A stretch of 64,000 nucleotides of DNA from Oscheius onirici (lineage: Eukaryota; Nematoda; Chromadorea; Rhabditida; Rhabditidae), in contig OW051469.1 of NCBI GenBank assembly GCA_932521025.1, positions 10,180,398-10,244,397 of the forward strand, given 5' to 3'. Below the pieces are notes generated by a model. That model was given only the letters and a program-made list of their open reading frames with translations. It had not been told where the DNA came from and made no database searches. Below, piece by piece: positions 10,801 through 23,330 of the stretch. Every line of letters begins with the position of its first letter. The first letter of the stretch is position 1. Position numbers and translations under genes: made by a program.

Positions 10801-13800
10801 CAGCAATTTTGATGTCGGAATAGACATAACTGGTGGTGATTGAGTTGGAGGTATTCCTAACATTTTGAGGGTTTTGTCGTTACTGGCCTTCCAATTGCCC
10901 AGAGAACTGACAATTATTACAGCTAGTTCGACTTTATAACCCTTTTTCTCGAGTTCATCCTTCAAAGGAGTGTATTTTTCGATCTTTCTCGCTTCCGCAG
11001 CGTTCATTAGGCTGGGATACTCGAAGGGGCAGGATACATCTACGATAACCATTTCATTGCCCTTTGTTAGCACCAGGTCGGGTTTATTCTCCCCTTTACC
11101 TAGCTTTTTGTCAAGTCGCAGCTCCCAGTCCTTTTTGGAGCCGTTTCTGATTCCTTTCACTATCTTAGCAAGTACAGAGTTCTTTCCTAATTTTCGCTGT
11201 TAGGATCTTGTAGTGCTTCTTTGAAACGATGGTTTCCGTCAAAGACCCGTCCATATTCTTTCGCACGATTTTCATTAACATGAAATTTACCGAGTTTACC
11301 CCGGTATGGTCATTCAGATGCACAATCGCGTCTCGGATCCTTCCGAAAATCGTCAGACTGTATCCTTTGATGACACTTTTGCTCTCTTTATTGAGAAATT
11401 CGGCAATCTCTGCCTCGCTGAGCTCAGTTTTTCGGTGAAACTTCTCAGCTACAAGTTTTGTATACTTTTTGAAGAATGAACTCAATTCTTCATCATTACT
11501 CCAGATTTTTCGAAGGTACGAAACCAACGTGGCTATTAGAATCTGGGTCTTTGTATTTCCAACCCCCAGACCACCTTTTGTCACTAGCAGTTCTAGATAC
11601 ATTTTTGGAACCCCACCGTTTGGAAGGTTATGAATCTCCCTGATTTGTTTCTTTATTTTTGCCGTTAGATCATTCATCTGTTCCATTTCGGCTGTTCCAT
11701 GCATCGCCATGTAGTTCAGTTTTGGCAACACAAACTGTTTTACAGCTTCCAACTTCTGGTTGGGCATCAGCTGTGATTCCATGACCTTTTCAAATGTGTC
11801 TGTGACCTCGTTGAAAAGTTTGGACTCGTCCGTGATATTTTTGGCACCTATTTTGATACCAAGATAGTTGTAATGATCTTTCCCATCGAGACAGTTAATT
11901 TCCTCACCTCTTATAGTCATTGCAATCTTGGCCACCTTCCCTTTCTGCAGGGTAAGGCTAGCACATTTCTTTGGCTTGAAAATTAGGTTCACCTTGCTTG
12001 CATTGCCGTCTAGGGCATCTAGGGCCTCTTGCAAGTCTTTCGGGCTCGAGTAGACGATGGCTATGTCATCTGCAAAAGCCAGTACTGACAGCTTTGTGTC
12101 CAGTAGTGCATGACTTTTCCCAGTCTTTTTGTGATTTCTAATCAAGTATTCCAGGCAGATGTTGAAGAGGATTGGACTGATCGGGTCCCCTTGCTTCACA
12201 CCTGACAGGATGTTAATCGGCAGTGTTTTTGAGCCGCGTGTTCGCACTCTCATGGTGCTGTTTTTGTAAATGTCTTTGATGATCTCGACAAATCCTTCTG
12301 GTAGACCGAAAGTTCTCAATGCATGTTCGATGAGCTCATGAGGAACTGATCCGAAGGCATTTGTCAGATCAAGCCAGGCTACAGAAATGGGTTTAGCCTG
12401 GAAATGAGCCAGATCTATGGCTGCTCGAAGGATGGCGATGCTGTCTGCACATCCTTCTCTGGAGGTGAAGCCTCTCTGTTCAGGGCTGATCATTCCACTG
12501 TTTTTTCAGAGTCTGGCTGTCCACAAACTCGTGTAAACTTTATAAATTGTAGGCATGAGACTAATCGGTCTCCAATTAGTAACATCCTGTTTGTCGCCTC
12601 CTTTGTGAAGGAGCGTAACTTCCGCCTCTTTCCATTTCTCTGGGATTTGACGGATTCTTTTACACTCGTTGTAGATTATGGTCAAAATTTCCTCATAACC
12701 TTTCATGTACAGGTATATGATTCCATCCGGACCTGGCGCTGTATCTTTCGCCTTTTTTAGGACCAGTTTCACGTCTTCGATCGTGAAATCTGTCATGAAA
12801 TCGGAAGGAACGTTGCCTTTTCCGATATCTTGGCGAGTAAGTTCCAAGTTTTATGCGTATTTTTTTGGCACAAAGACTCACTTTTCAGCTTAGCAATGCT
12901 CTGAAAAGGTGTAGATTTTGATCTTAACTGAAACTTTTCTGAACATGTCAAAGCTGATAAATTTTGTTCATCTAGTCAAAAAAATGATCAAAAGTGCAAG
13001 ACCTAGAGAATTTCAGCCGTCAAGTGGATACTCTCCTTCCTAGCCCAATCTCACAATGTGAAATCTGTTCAAGTGGTAAGAAATAGGTTACAAAAGTTGA
13101 TTTATCGGAATTTTAGGGTATTCGGAAGAAAGGAGAACTGGCTGCTTGGAATATTCTGTCAGGGAATGATGGGAAGACTAGGAGAGGTACACTCGTGGTA
13201 AAGTATGGTTCGAATAGGAAACTCGTCAGTCTTTCCATCAATTACGATCAAGATAGTCGTCTGGTTTAGAATAAAAAAGATACAATAGGAAAGAGACAGA
13301 CTACAAGGACAGATACACGCTAATTTTGGCAACCCATTTTTTCAGTCTTATTTTTGGCTCAAAAATAGGAATAATAACACCCATTCGATTTGTGATCGGG
13401 CACGAAATTCTCAAGCGGCGCGGGGTCATTGGCAGCTCTGAGAGAGATGGTGCGGGTGTTTGAGACAGAGTCTGCGACTTACAGTGCCCACATGGCCATG
13501 GTATTGCTACTCATAGCTGCTTCCTGTGTCTCTCTACGACACTCGACAGCGACCTCGCAGACAGCATCTCGTCCTAGAGCCCCTTCTGCTGCTCTGATGG
13601 CTAAACTTTTTGCATATTTTTGTGAAAATGGCAAAGAACCGAAGGTCAGCATCCGAGTGACGTCGTAGTTCGTGCAAGAGTCTGGCATACAGACGCCAAA
13701 GTTGAGCATAGGGATCAGGTCGAAACACTGGTCATCATTCGGACCTGTTGTCGTCTCTTCCGTCTTATTCTCACTGGAAAAGAGTAAAAGGATACTGTAA

Positions 13801-15468
13801 CTGAACTCACTAGCAGTAACCATCCACAGGGCCAGTCTTGGCCAAAGCTTTGAGCGGATTGTCTCTCTCATAAGCTGAGAGATGAGCCAGACAGTACTGT
13901 CCATTCCATTTCTGTCTGAGTGGAACTGATCAAAGGAACTGAGAGGATTGACTTACCCTTGACTGTTCTTGGTCACATGAATCTTTCGGCAGGTTGTCCA
14001 GGAGCCAACCCAAAGGTTGTTACCTCCAAGGATACCGGAGGGGACCTTTCCGATCGAGTCCAGAACTGAAAGAGATCAGTCTCCCTGTCCCTGTCCCCCT
14101 ACCAGGGTTGTGCGATTATTTTGTCTGCAATTTCGCGTAACTCGTGCCATTTGTAAATCCTAAAAAATAAATTCTCAAACTCTATTTACCAGATGCGCAG
14201 ACCTTGAATGTATCTGCAAAAAATATGAGAAGTGAAAAAAACGATCTCCAGAATGAGCTAGAGCCATCTGATCGCTCTAGCGTTTACCCGGATTATATTT
14301 ATTCCTGTTTCATATTTTTTGCAGATGCATTCAAGGTCTGCGCATCTGGTAAGTATAGTTTGAGAATATATTTTTTAGGGATTTACAAATGACACGAGTT
14401 ACGCGAAATTGCAGACAAAATGATCGCACAACCCTGCCCCCTACCGTCAAAGATCCAAGTCCTAGCATTCCTTTTTTGCTGGTTCAGTGGCGTACATTTA
14501 CAATCAGTACAATTCTTCGTCTCTTCCACATAAGTCGCATATTCTACCGCTGTCCAGGCCAAATACAACATATCAGAGGTACATTCTACAATTCAATCTT
14601 TCTCCCAAAGCCATTTCCTACCTGGAGAGATATCAAACTGTCTCAGTTTTTCCACTACACTAAATATGATCTTGACAAAATCGACGTCTCCTTTTTCCAT
14701 GCCCTGTCTGTACGCTTCAGCGTAGTTGAAAAAGTGGCGGAAAAAGTCCAAGTCAAGGATCAGGTGCTGATCCGAGTCGGCCAAGAATTTTGTGAAGAGG
14801 GATCCCATTATCTGGAAAGGATCAGTTGTGATCTGCTACTGTCTCTGTCCCGATCTCACAATCAATAATCCTCTAATTGAGTGACATTCGTCTGAAGGTC
14901 GGTCATAATCAGTCGGACAGTTTTACGAACAGGGTCAGGTTAGAAATTAGGTTAAAAAACTAGCCTCAACATCCTCTTCATCAAAATCCTCCTCACTTTC
15001 AAACAGATCACCACTTCTCTTGTCTCGTCCCACACTTTGCCTCGTGTCGAACATAGCCCTGGCCTCTTGGGCCAAAATGGAACGATCTGAGTAGCCAGTC
15101 CATGGAAGATCTGAAAAATATTAATTTCCTGTAAACTGGAAGAAATTAATATTCAAAAGACTTTGTGGCTCATTGTCAGGCAACGAATTTGGACAAATTC
15201 TGAAACAATTCGTTACTTTTCTTGCCGCTAAAACGAAATGCTGCTCAATAATATGCGCTTTGCGTTGTAAAACACGTTATTTCTGTCACCAATGCAAAAC
15301 TTTCCGTTTACAAGATTCAAGCGTAAAAAAGTTATCAAATCTTCTTTGAAACTTTCCCGCCTCGTATCAGCTGACAAACCAAGGCCATAAAAAATCGTCT
15401 CTCTCGTACTGACCGTGAAGTGCCGGGAGCACGGCGGCTGGCAGCAGCAGCAAGAAGAGGGCACGCAT
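7808..15468 (-). CDS. NRF-6-like membrane acyltransferase (NRF domain + acyltransferase 3)
   Basis: Eighteen exons run from ATG 15468 to the stop at 7808; exon lengths sum to 2667 nt, 888 residues. The order is a signal peptide (MRALFLLLLPAAVLPA), an NRF domain with paired cysteines (SGILGGNNLWVGSWTTCRKI, CMPDSCTNYDVTRM), then an acyltransferase-3 domain with about ten membrane spans. Acyltransferase landmarks are GMRVLSMCWIILGHTYYY (catalytic-type His), GCRVSGWTNFIYMNN and CMGWTWYLANDMQ. The C-terminal tail is basic then acidic. In C. elegans, NRF-6/NDG-4 proteins act in intestinal lipid and drug uptake. A perfect GATA-type site sits about 15 nt before the ATG. Intron 8 (13482-10086) is 3.4 kb and holds a nested gene and a retroelement. 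Intron 5 holds a hAT-type MITE. A possible 39-nt intron inside exon 8 would shorten the protein by 13 residues. Confidence 0.9.
9800..9885. repeat. Dispersed hairpin repeat, copy 2
   Basis: Has the reverse half CTACAACTTTGCAGAAC, then AAAATGCTTCTGGAGCGAGA and TATAGGGG, in an acyltransferase intron. Confidence 0.55.
10223..13269 (+). CDS. Nested small secreted-protein gene, split by a retroelement
   Basis: This gene lies on the opposite strand inside intron 8 of the acyltransferase. Exon 1 (10223-10387) starts with a signal peptide (MLVSVVIFFLILSVGTDEAS) and ends at a GTAATA donor. The last exon (13117-13269) follows TTTTAG, reads GIRKKGELAAWNIL...SINYDQDSRLV and stops at TAG, with an AATAAA immediately after (13271-13276). 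Between them are a possible 20-nt exon after TTTTCAG (12889-12908) and an exon near 13018-13080 (VKWILSFLAQSHNVKSVQV). I could not make every phase agree, so middle exons are uncertain. The retroelement occupies the first large intron. Function is unknown; it is a small secreted protein. Confidence 0.5.
10700..12880 (-). mobile_element. Degenerate R2/NeSL-type non-LTR retrotransposon (RT + restriction-like endonuclease)
   Basis: Minus-strand coding runs from about 12880 to 10732. It encodes reverse transcriptase blocks: APGPDGI, WRPISLMPTIYK, GFTSREGC, VAWLDLTNAFGSVPHELI, GVKQGDPISPILFN and the catalytic AFADDIAIVYS. C-terminal to these is a restriction-like endonuclease with the PD-(D/E)xK pattern (KPDLVLTKGNEMVIVDVSCPFE is split here as KPDLVL and VIVDVSCPFE). 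This order (RT then RLE, no APE) is typical of the R2/R4/NeSL group. The copy is dead: one in-frame TGA (12508-12506) between two RT blocks, a frameshift near 11180, and a missing 5' region (no DNA-binding N-terminus). The exact ends and any target duplication could not be fixed. Confidence 0.85.
13345..13460. repeat. Dispersed repeat, copy 1 of 2
   Basis: It shares GATCGGGCAC, AAATTCTCAAGC and GCGCGGGGTCATTGGCAGC with 44740-44875, plus a preceding TTTTGGCTCAAAAAT-like tract. It lies within 25-140 nt of the donor of intron 8 of the acyltransferase, on the sense side. Confidence 0.6.
14103..14436. mobile_element. hAT-type MITE in intron 5 of the acyltransferase gene
   Basis: A 334-bp non-coding palindromic element. 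Its terminal inverted repeats begin CAGGGTTGTGCGAT and continue for about 130 bp on each side (GTCTGCAATTTCGCGTAACT, and onward). It is flanked by a perfect 8-bp direct duplication, CCCCCTAC, at 14095-14102 and 14437-14444, as produced by hAT transposases. The right-hand copy overlaps the splice donor region of the host intron. Removing the element plus one duplication leaves a 43-nt intron, normal for this genome. Confidence 0.85.
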
Positions 15469-15477
15469 TGGCGCTCT

Positions 15478-15492
15478 GCGTCTTATCAGATA
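15478..15492 (-). promoter_or_regulatory. GATA-factor site upstream of the NRF-6-like gene
   Basis: On the minus strand the sequence CTGATAAGA lies about 15 nt before the acyltransferase ATG. TGATAA sites bind intestinal GATA factors (ELT-2 type) in nematodes, which fits an intestinal lipid-uptake protein. Regulation is inferred from the motif only. Confidence 0.4.
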
Positions 15493-15641
15493 GGAAGATA
15501 GTGGGTGCGCGCGCGACAGTCGAAAGGACACCTTTTTTGGTCCTTGCCGTCTCGGCGGGGCAGGCACAAGAATTATTGAATTGTCTCCATTGTGAGTCAT
15601 TTCTCTCCGGGGTCGAGATCGTTTATATACACGCATTAACA

Positions 15642-17519
15642 TTAGTCAACAAAATTGATGAATCGTTTGGAGATGGCGTCGCCGTACTCGGCGTATTCGG
15701 CACGGCTTACAAAGTCCAGTCGGTCCGTGTTGGCAGCTTCGCGAGCATTTGTCCAGGCGTGCGTCAGTGGATTCGGGACGGGAAGAAAGCCGGACGTCGA
15801 GTATTCGGTCAGCATTGAATCCAGCTCCGTTTTTCTGCAAAAGAAAGTTGATTAATTGAAGTTTCTGGAGACTTCTGTAATATGAGTCAACAGGGCCACA
15901 ACTGGTCTAAAGAGGTTCTTACCTGATACAAGTCAGGCCAGACGGTACAGTCAAAAAGTTGGGGAGAAAAAAAACCGAAGAATTTCGGCAAGAATGTAAG
16001 GTTTTCTCCTTGTTTGACGAGAAAAGAGTAAGGACTCACAATCTTTCCGTAAAGTTGGGGAATTTGCTTGTACCCCCGGTGACGACGATATTGCTGGCCA
16101 GACTGTAGCGCATATTCTTCGGACAGCGGTTGATTACCTCGGCTGCAGCTTCGGCTATTCCCATCTGCTCCAGGCCGATGTTTGAAGGTCTGAAAGATGG
16201 CAGAATCAGGATGTGACGTAAGAAAAGGATTTCAGATGGCTGAAGCAGTGTTGCCTAGCGCATTTTTGGTACATTTAAAAGCTCACCTAAACAGCGCTTC
16301 TGGTATCATAAACCGCTCCAGATTCATCCTGATGACTGCTCCGTCGACTTTTTCGTCCTCTCCTCGTATATATCCTCTCATAAGATAGCTGAAATCCGGC
16401 AGAACGTAGTCTCTTCTGATCGTGTTTCCCCTGTTGTTCAGTCGGGCCAGTCCCAGATCCCGGTCCGGATTCAGGGAGACGAAGCAGCAGTCTTCTTTAC
16501 ACTCGTTGACGACATAAGTCTCTTCCATAACGTTAATTTCGCGATACGAGACCCATTCTTTGAGCTGATTTGTAAGCATCTTCCCGCCGAGATCTATCCT
16601 GAAATTTTGTGGTTTTGGTGGAAATTCTCAAGAAAGCTGGCCTAATAGTGCCATTTTTGACGGGCTGTCCTTCGAAGAAAGCAGAAATTGTGGTGCAACT
16701 GAATCCGCAGTCGATTACGAGAGCAGCGTTTTCGGAGGACAGCGAGGAGAAAGCCGGGGCTGAAAATTAAGAGCATTGGTTGGACAATCAGTCTTTGAAG
16801 CCAAGATTGTTTCTATAAAGCGCCACATTTGTTTCGAGCTTTATGAGCTGTCCACGACCTCCAAGACATGTAGCAGTTTGCAAATCACGTGCAAAATACA
16901 CAATTAGGACGTAACAAGAGCTTTTTGCTGTCCGGCATCGAATTCGGCAACATTTTGCGGTTGATTTTGAGCGTGTTTTAGCGAAACTTGATGAAAGGTC
17001 GAGCAAAACGACTCGCAGTTCTATCCCGTTCACAAAGAATACCTTACCTGAAGACTTATGCAATTTTCCAAACTCGAGAACCTCGAAAATAATTTCGAAA
17101 GACTGGTCCTTGATGGCCGGAATCAGATAATTGAGGTCCGTCATCACGAGCTTCGAATTTCGGGAATCTGACTGGTATCCGCCTAGAGCCTGCTGCCAAA
17201 TCTGCTGCTGAACATCGTAGTTTACTGGAATATGCGTAGTTTACATGGGAAAAATTGTTTATTTACCTATATAGCCTTTTTCGCAAGAATATGCATAGAA
17301 AATTCCAGATTTGTCGGTACAGTCGTCGATTTCCGAGCCGATAAAGGCTCGTTTCTTCTCGGATTTGGCCTTGAAGATGCAATTTGGCACAAATCTGAAC
17401 ATTTTACGTCAATAGAGGTTAAAATAGATAGCAAACCTCGGCTCCTCGTCTCTACTCGTGCCTACTTTGAAATTGTAGGCTCCATTGTCCAAAATAACCA
17501 CTTCCTGCGTGGCTACCAT
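15642..17519 (-). CDS. arp-6: Actin-related protein ARP6 (SWR1/SRCAP chromatin remodeller subunit)
   Basis: ARP6 is a nuclear actin-fold subunit of the complex that loads histone variant H2A.Z. Seven exons (17519-17437, 17394-17267, 17224-17048, 16759-16642, 16598-16287, 16189-16040, 15834-15642) total 1161 nt, 386 residues. Matches: VILDNGAYNFKVG at the N-terminus, IDCGFSCTTI, IRIDLGGKMLTNQLKEWVSYRE, RRDYVLPDFS, RPSNIGLEQMGI, VVTGGTSKFPNFTERL and PLTHAWTNAREAA. Intron 4 (16641-16599) has a GC donor (ATTAG|GCCAGC), and the alignment to human ARP6 (IIRINVGGK) needs this exact join. The gene begins 218 nt after the C1orf50 gene stops and ends 174 nt before the acyltransferase starts. No clear AG acceptor directly precedes the ATG. 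Confidence 0.93.
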
Positions 17520-17736
17520 CAGGAAAACAATAAGTTTATGCAAGATATAGAAAAATAAATAAAGGTTTTGAGGCAACAAAAATGGGAAAACACAGAAAAT
17601 TTTACAAGTTTATTGATTTTTGAATCACAGACGATATGGCGCGCAATAACCTCACGCGAAATTGCGTACATTGTTGGAAATCTCTTTCAAGACATTTTGC
17701 ACGCAATTCCGGGTAAAAACACCGTATGGCAAGTTT

Positions 17737-18629
17737 CTAGTTTCTCCACCCGAGAGCCGAAGGCCCAGCCTTGAGCAAATTCTGCAGTTGAGCATATTTA
17801 CGGTCACGATCTTCCGTTTCTTCCATCGGCGTCCAGCTTCTGTCGTATTCCAGACGAAAAGAACCGATGTATTCTTCTTGCTTCTCGAGTTTCTGCCATT
17901 CCGTTGGGTTCAGCATCGAAAAATATCTGAAAAGAGTAGTTTTGAGTAAGTCTGTGTCAGGTCCTTGTCTTACAGAGTACGAAATAGATTTTCGGCCCTT
18001 ATTCAGTACGAAGACAGATTTTTTTAAATTTCAGATGTTCTGCAAAGTTATAGATCGGATCAAGGGCTACAACATTGCAGAACATCAGAAGACTGAAACA
18101 CGACGACTTCGACACGAAAAAAACAGAACAAGAAAGTGCGTAAGCAACCATGGTGCTTATTAGAAAAATACAGTACCTGTAGCCGTCGGGCCGTCTGTAA
18201 AGATGAAAGACCCGTCCCGGCTGTTTTTGCATGTTACACGGCACCGAATGAAGGTCCTCATCCCGTGAGGCATCCTCCAAAACCTGCTTGGCTGCCAAGT
18301 GAAGCTGCTCCATCTGCTCGGCTATCTGTTTAAGTCGATCACAAGCTCGTCCCTTCACTAATTCACTAGAAATTAAGAATTTTAAAGCACAAAGTTAAGG
18401 CTAACCGAGCCGTCGAAAGTTGTGTGGCCAAGGCTACCAGCTCGTCTGTAGTTTTCCGATCAGTGTGTCTGGCACTTACAACGGCTCTTTCACCAGCTGG
18501 ACGTGGCACAACCAAGTTGAAATTGGCTGTAAAAAAAGCATAAAATGGGGAAACTGACTTACAGAGAGGATTGTTAGCGGTGAAAGTCACCATTTGATTG
18601 TCAGGACTGGGATCCTCGTCTACTTCCAT
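17737..18629 (-). CDS. C1orf50-like protein (DUF2452)
   Basis: Four exons (18629-18563, 18526-18406, 18365-18177, 17926-17737) total 567 nt, 188 residues. It aligns along its length with the conserved DUF2452 family: DELVALATQLSTAR, IAEQMEQLHLAAKQVLEDA, VPCNMQKQPGRVFHLYRR, YFSMLNPTEW and SWTPMEE. The molecular function of this family is not established; it is soluble and mainly helical at the N-terminus. The start codon is preceded by GTTTCAGG, a good trans-splice acceptor. It lies between alpha-tubulin and arp-6 in the co-directional cluster. The last intron carries a copy of the dispersed hairpin repeat (about 18012-18088). Confidence 0.88.
18012..18088. repeat. Dispersed hairpin repeat, copy 3
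   Basis: ATGTTCTGCAAAGTTATAG and CTACAACATTGCAGAACAT form a stem with a 20-nt loop, in the last intron of the C1orf50-like gene. Confidence 0.6.
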
Positions 18630-18947
18630 CCTGAAACTTGCATTGAACAGATGGGAAAAGTGAGACAGTCTCGCTTGAGATGGACAGATCAATCAATCGC
18701 GATTCTCTTTAACTGTCTCCCAGTCTTTCTGTCTCTGACTCTCTGATCCGCACTATTATTCTCAATGATTCTCAGACTGTGACCCTTAGTATTTCCGTCT
18801 CCTGGACTCTCAATTCCTCAAACTGTCAGTCTCTCACAGTCTCGTTCTCTAAAGGGCACAAAGGGCAAGCAACCACGACAAGAAAGAACAGTAAGATTTT
18901 GTTCAATACTTATTTATTTAAATACAGGTAACAGAACAACATTTCGC

Positions 18948-21037
<2,090 letters not shown>

Positions 21038-22190
21038 GTTGTTCTACTGGAAGATTAATACTACTATGGAAAATTGAGAGTAAAAGTACAGAGAGACGCG
21101 AAGCAGATTGGGGTCAACGCGAGCGCGTTGCAGTTTCACAATCCCCCAAGCCAAAAATCGATAGGTCGCAAAAAGGGGAGGCTATGGAGTCGGAGAACTG
21201 ATAAGTGAGTTTTTTGACTGAATACAGACTAAATAACGCATAGAGATCAAATTTTGCACAAAACGGAAATGAAACAAACTGCAAGGGAAGAGAGAGCGGG
21301 CAGAGCTCGTGCGCTGACTTGGAAGTGTCCAGCCCCCGTCCCGCTCAACCGCGCACTTGAATTTCGCGCCACTGCCTCGCTGATAGGCGGCCCGCGTCGC
21401 GTGCTGTTGCAACGGGGCCATGGACAGCCGAACAGTAGTGGAGACTCAAAAGACCCGCGGTCATTGGATCCACCGCTGACACTGACCCTCGGCGCGGGAA
21501 ACCAACTGCGTTTGAAAGAACTCCGAGGGAAACGATCTTTTCTCCCGATGGGAATTGGTCCTCGGGAATTATTCAGCAGACGTCAATGAGAGGGACTATG
21601 AATCACAAATGAGATGTGGGGGAGTCAATCGAAAAAATCTGAGGGGAGAGAATTGTTTGGAATTCCGCTGTTGTTGCATTTTGAGATAAGGAGAGGAAGC
21701 AATTATTTCTTATCAGTCAGGAGAGGTGCTAACGGACAGAGAGGCAGAGTCAGTCTTCCAGTGGAAGACAAAGACACAATTCATCAGAAGGGGCTCCAAT
21801 TAGCCGTGGCTCAAAATGGGAAATTGCGAAACTAACGGGTTAGGGGTTGTGAAAGCTGTAGCGGCCGATGTTCGCAAACATGACCTACAGAAGTCCAAAC
21901 ATTGAGAATTTTTCAGCAGGTCTTAAACCAAGTGGTCTAATAATAGGTATCTTTCTACTGCTGGTCAGGCTGTTCCTGGCCACTCAGGAAGCACCCGCAG
22001 CCCATGAGTCTCTTCGGAACTCAGGCTTGAGTGGGGAAGAAACTTTACTTTACTGTTCACGAAGGAACAGCTTATCGATTTCTGTGAATCTTAGAAAAGC
22101 CGAGCAAAAAAAAACTCGATTTGAAAACCAATCCTATAATTGTTTGGTCCTCTCTGTTCCAAAACCAATTCACATCATTGACCTCTGTCT
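21038..22190. other. Alpha-tubulin upstream region
   Basis: About 820 bp before alpha-tubulin is GC-richer than other spacers. It contains CTTATCAGT (a GATA core) at about 21709-21718. The stretch 21900-22190 has a possible exon (LFLATQEAPAAHESLR) that may belong to the broken gene downstream. No TATA box is evident. Confidence 0.35.
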
Positions 22191-22196
22191 CCCCAG

Positions 22197-23330
22197 TTCA
22201 TTCCGACTCGGACTACAATGCTCACGCTGGAACGTCTGGCCATCAACTGCGTCCATTCTTTAGTCAAGAATGAAGGATTTCAACTGCGACTGATCCACTC
22301 GAACTGTTTCCCGGCACTCTTCATACGATATGTCAGAATGAATGACAACCGAGTCGTTATGGACCGCATCCTCGACACTTTACTTTGTCTCACCGAAAAT
22401 GAGGAAATATGGGATCAGTTACACTAACAGCTGGAATCTGTTAATGCTTTTGAGGTAATTAGACAAGCTAAAGTTTATACGATTTTCAGCTGATCAAAAC
22501 CATGATGTTATCTAGCAGCTCATTTTGTCCCTTACTTCATTATTATTGTCGTACCATCCTGAGCAGCCTAAAACTTCGATCTTCTTCGTTGGAAAAACTA
22601 CCCACAACATTTGAATATAGATGTTGACATAGGCCTGGAAATGGTCAAGGATGATGGAATAGAGCTGCTCTTCTCTTTGGTCACTACACCAATAATCGCA
22701 GGATCTGCCAGCCATCTGATCGCTCAACAGCAAGTGGCCACGTACGATCATTTACCGGAAGTGATTTGCAATCTGTTGAAGGAGAGCGATGACGACAGGC
22801 GATTGCACCTGGTGGTTCGAGTCCTTGCTGTAGTCTTGCCTAAATGGAGTCCAGAAGACAGAAACCGGATTCTTTCGACCCAATGTGATTCTGGAGGATA
22901 CCGGTGCTGAAAGTTGTGTAGCAGAGAGTCTAGTCGGTTGTCTCTTCTGTACATATCGCAAGCATGTGAGTCTTTAGGTGTTCCTTTGAATAAAGAGGCA
23001 AACTGCTAACAATGGGGGCAGAGAGAGACAGAACGACAATGAGAAAGAGAGGAAGAAAGGCAGGGAGACGGATCCATTAACAATTGAAACTTCAGGATAT
23101 CGTTGGAAGTCTTGATTTCTCATGGGAAACTTATAAGCTCCGACCAGAAACACTGAGTGACCTCATCTCGGAGCTGATGTCACTCTTCTTGAGAATACTC
23201 GAACACCACGAATATAATTATTTTTTTCTCGAATACTGTCTTTCAAAACGTTTCGGATTCAATAAAACGTTCATTGTTAATGCTCAATCATTCTTCTCGA
23301 AATGTGAAAGATTTTGCGATGGCGTCTGAC
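22197..23330 (+). pseudogene. Broken helical-repeat (armadillo/HEAT-like) gene
   Basis: Several exon-like pieces lie in order. 22197-22428 (after CCCCAG) encodes LERLAINCVHSLVKNEGFQL and stops at TAA before the frame continues in QLESVNAFE up to GTAATT. About 22633-22905 encodes LEMVKDDGIELLFSLV...LHLVVRVLAVVLPKW. The reading then has to change frame to continue as NVILEDTGAESCVAESLVGC. About 23096-23260 (after TTCAG) encodes DIVGSLDFSWETYKLRPETL. The pattern of amphipathic helices resembles armadillo/HEAT proteins such as the ZYG-11 family 7 kb downstream, but I see no clear orthologue. One stop and one frameshift argue for decay. Confidence 0.4.

Noticed and set aside
15655-15855. Plus-strand frames over the last arp-6 exon
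   Set aside because: Shadow frames; the minus strand gives a convincing ARP6 C-terminus.
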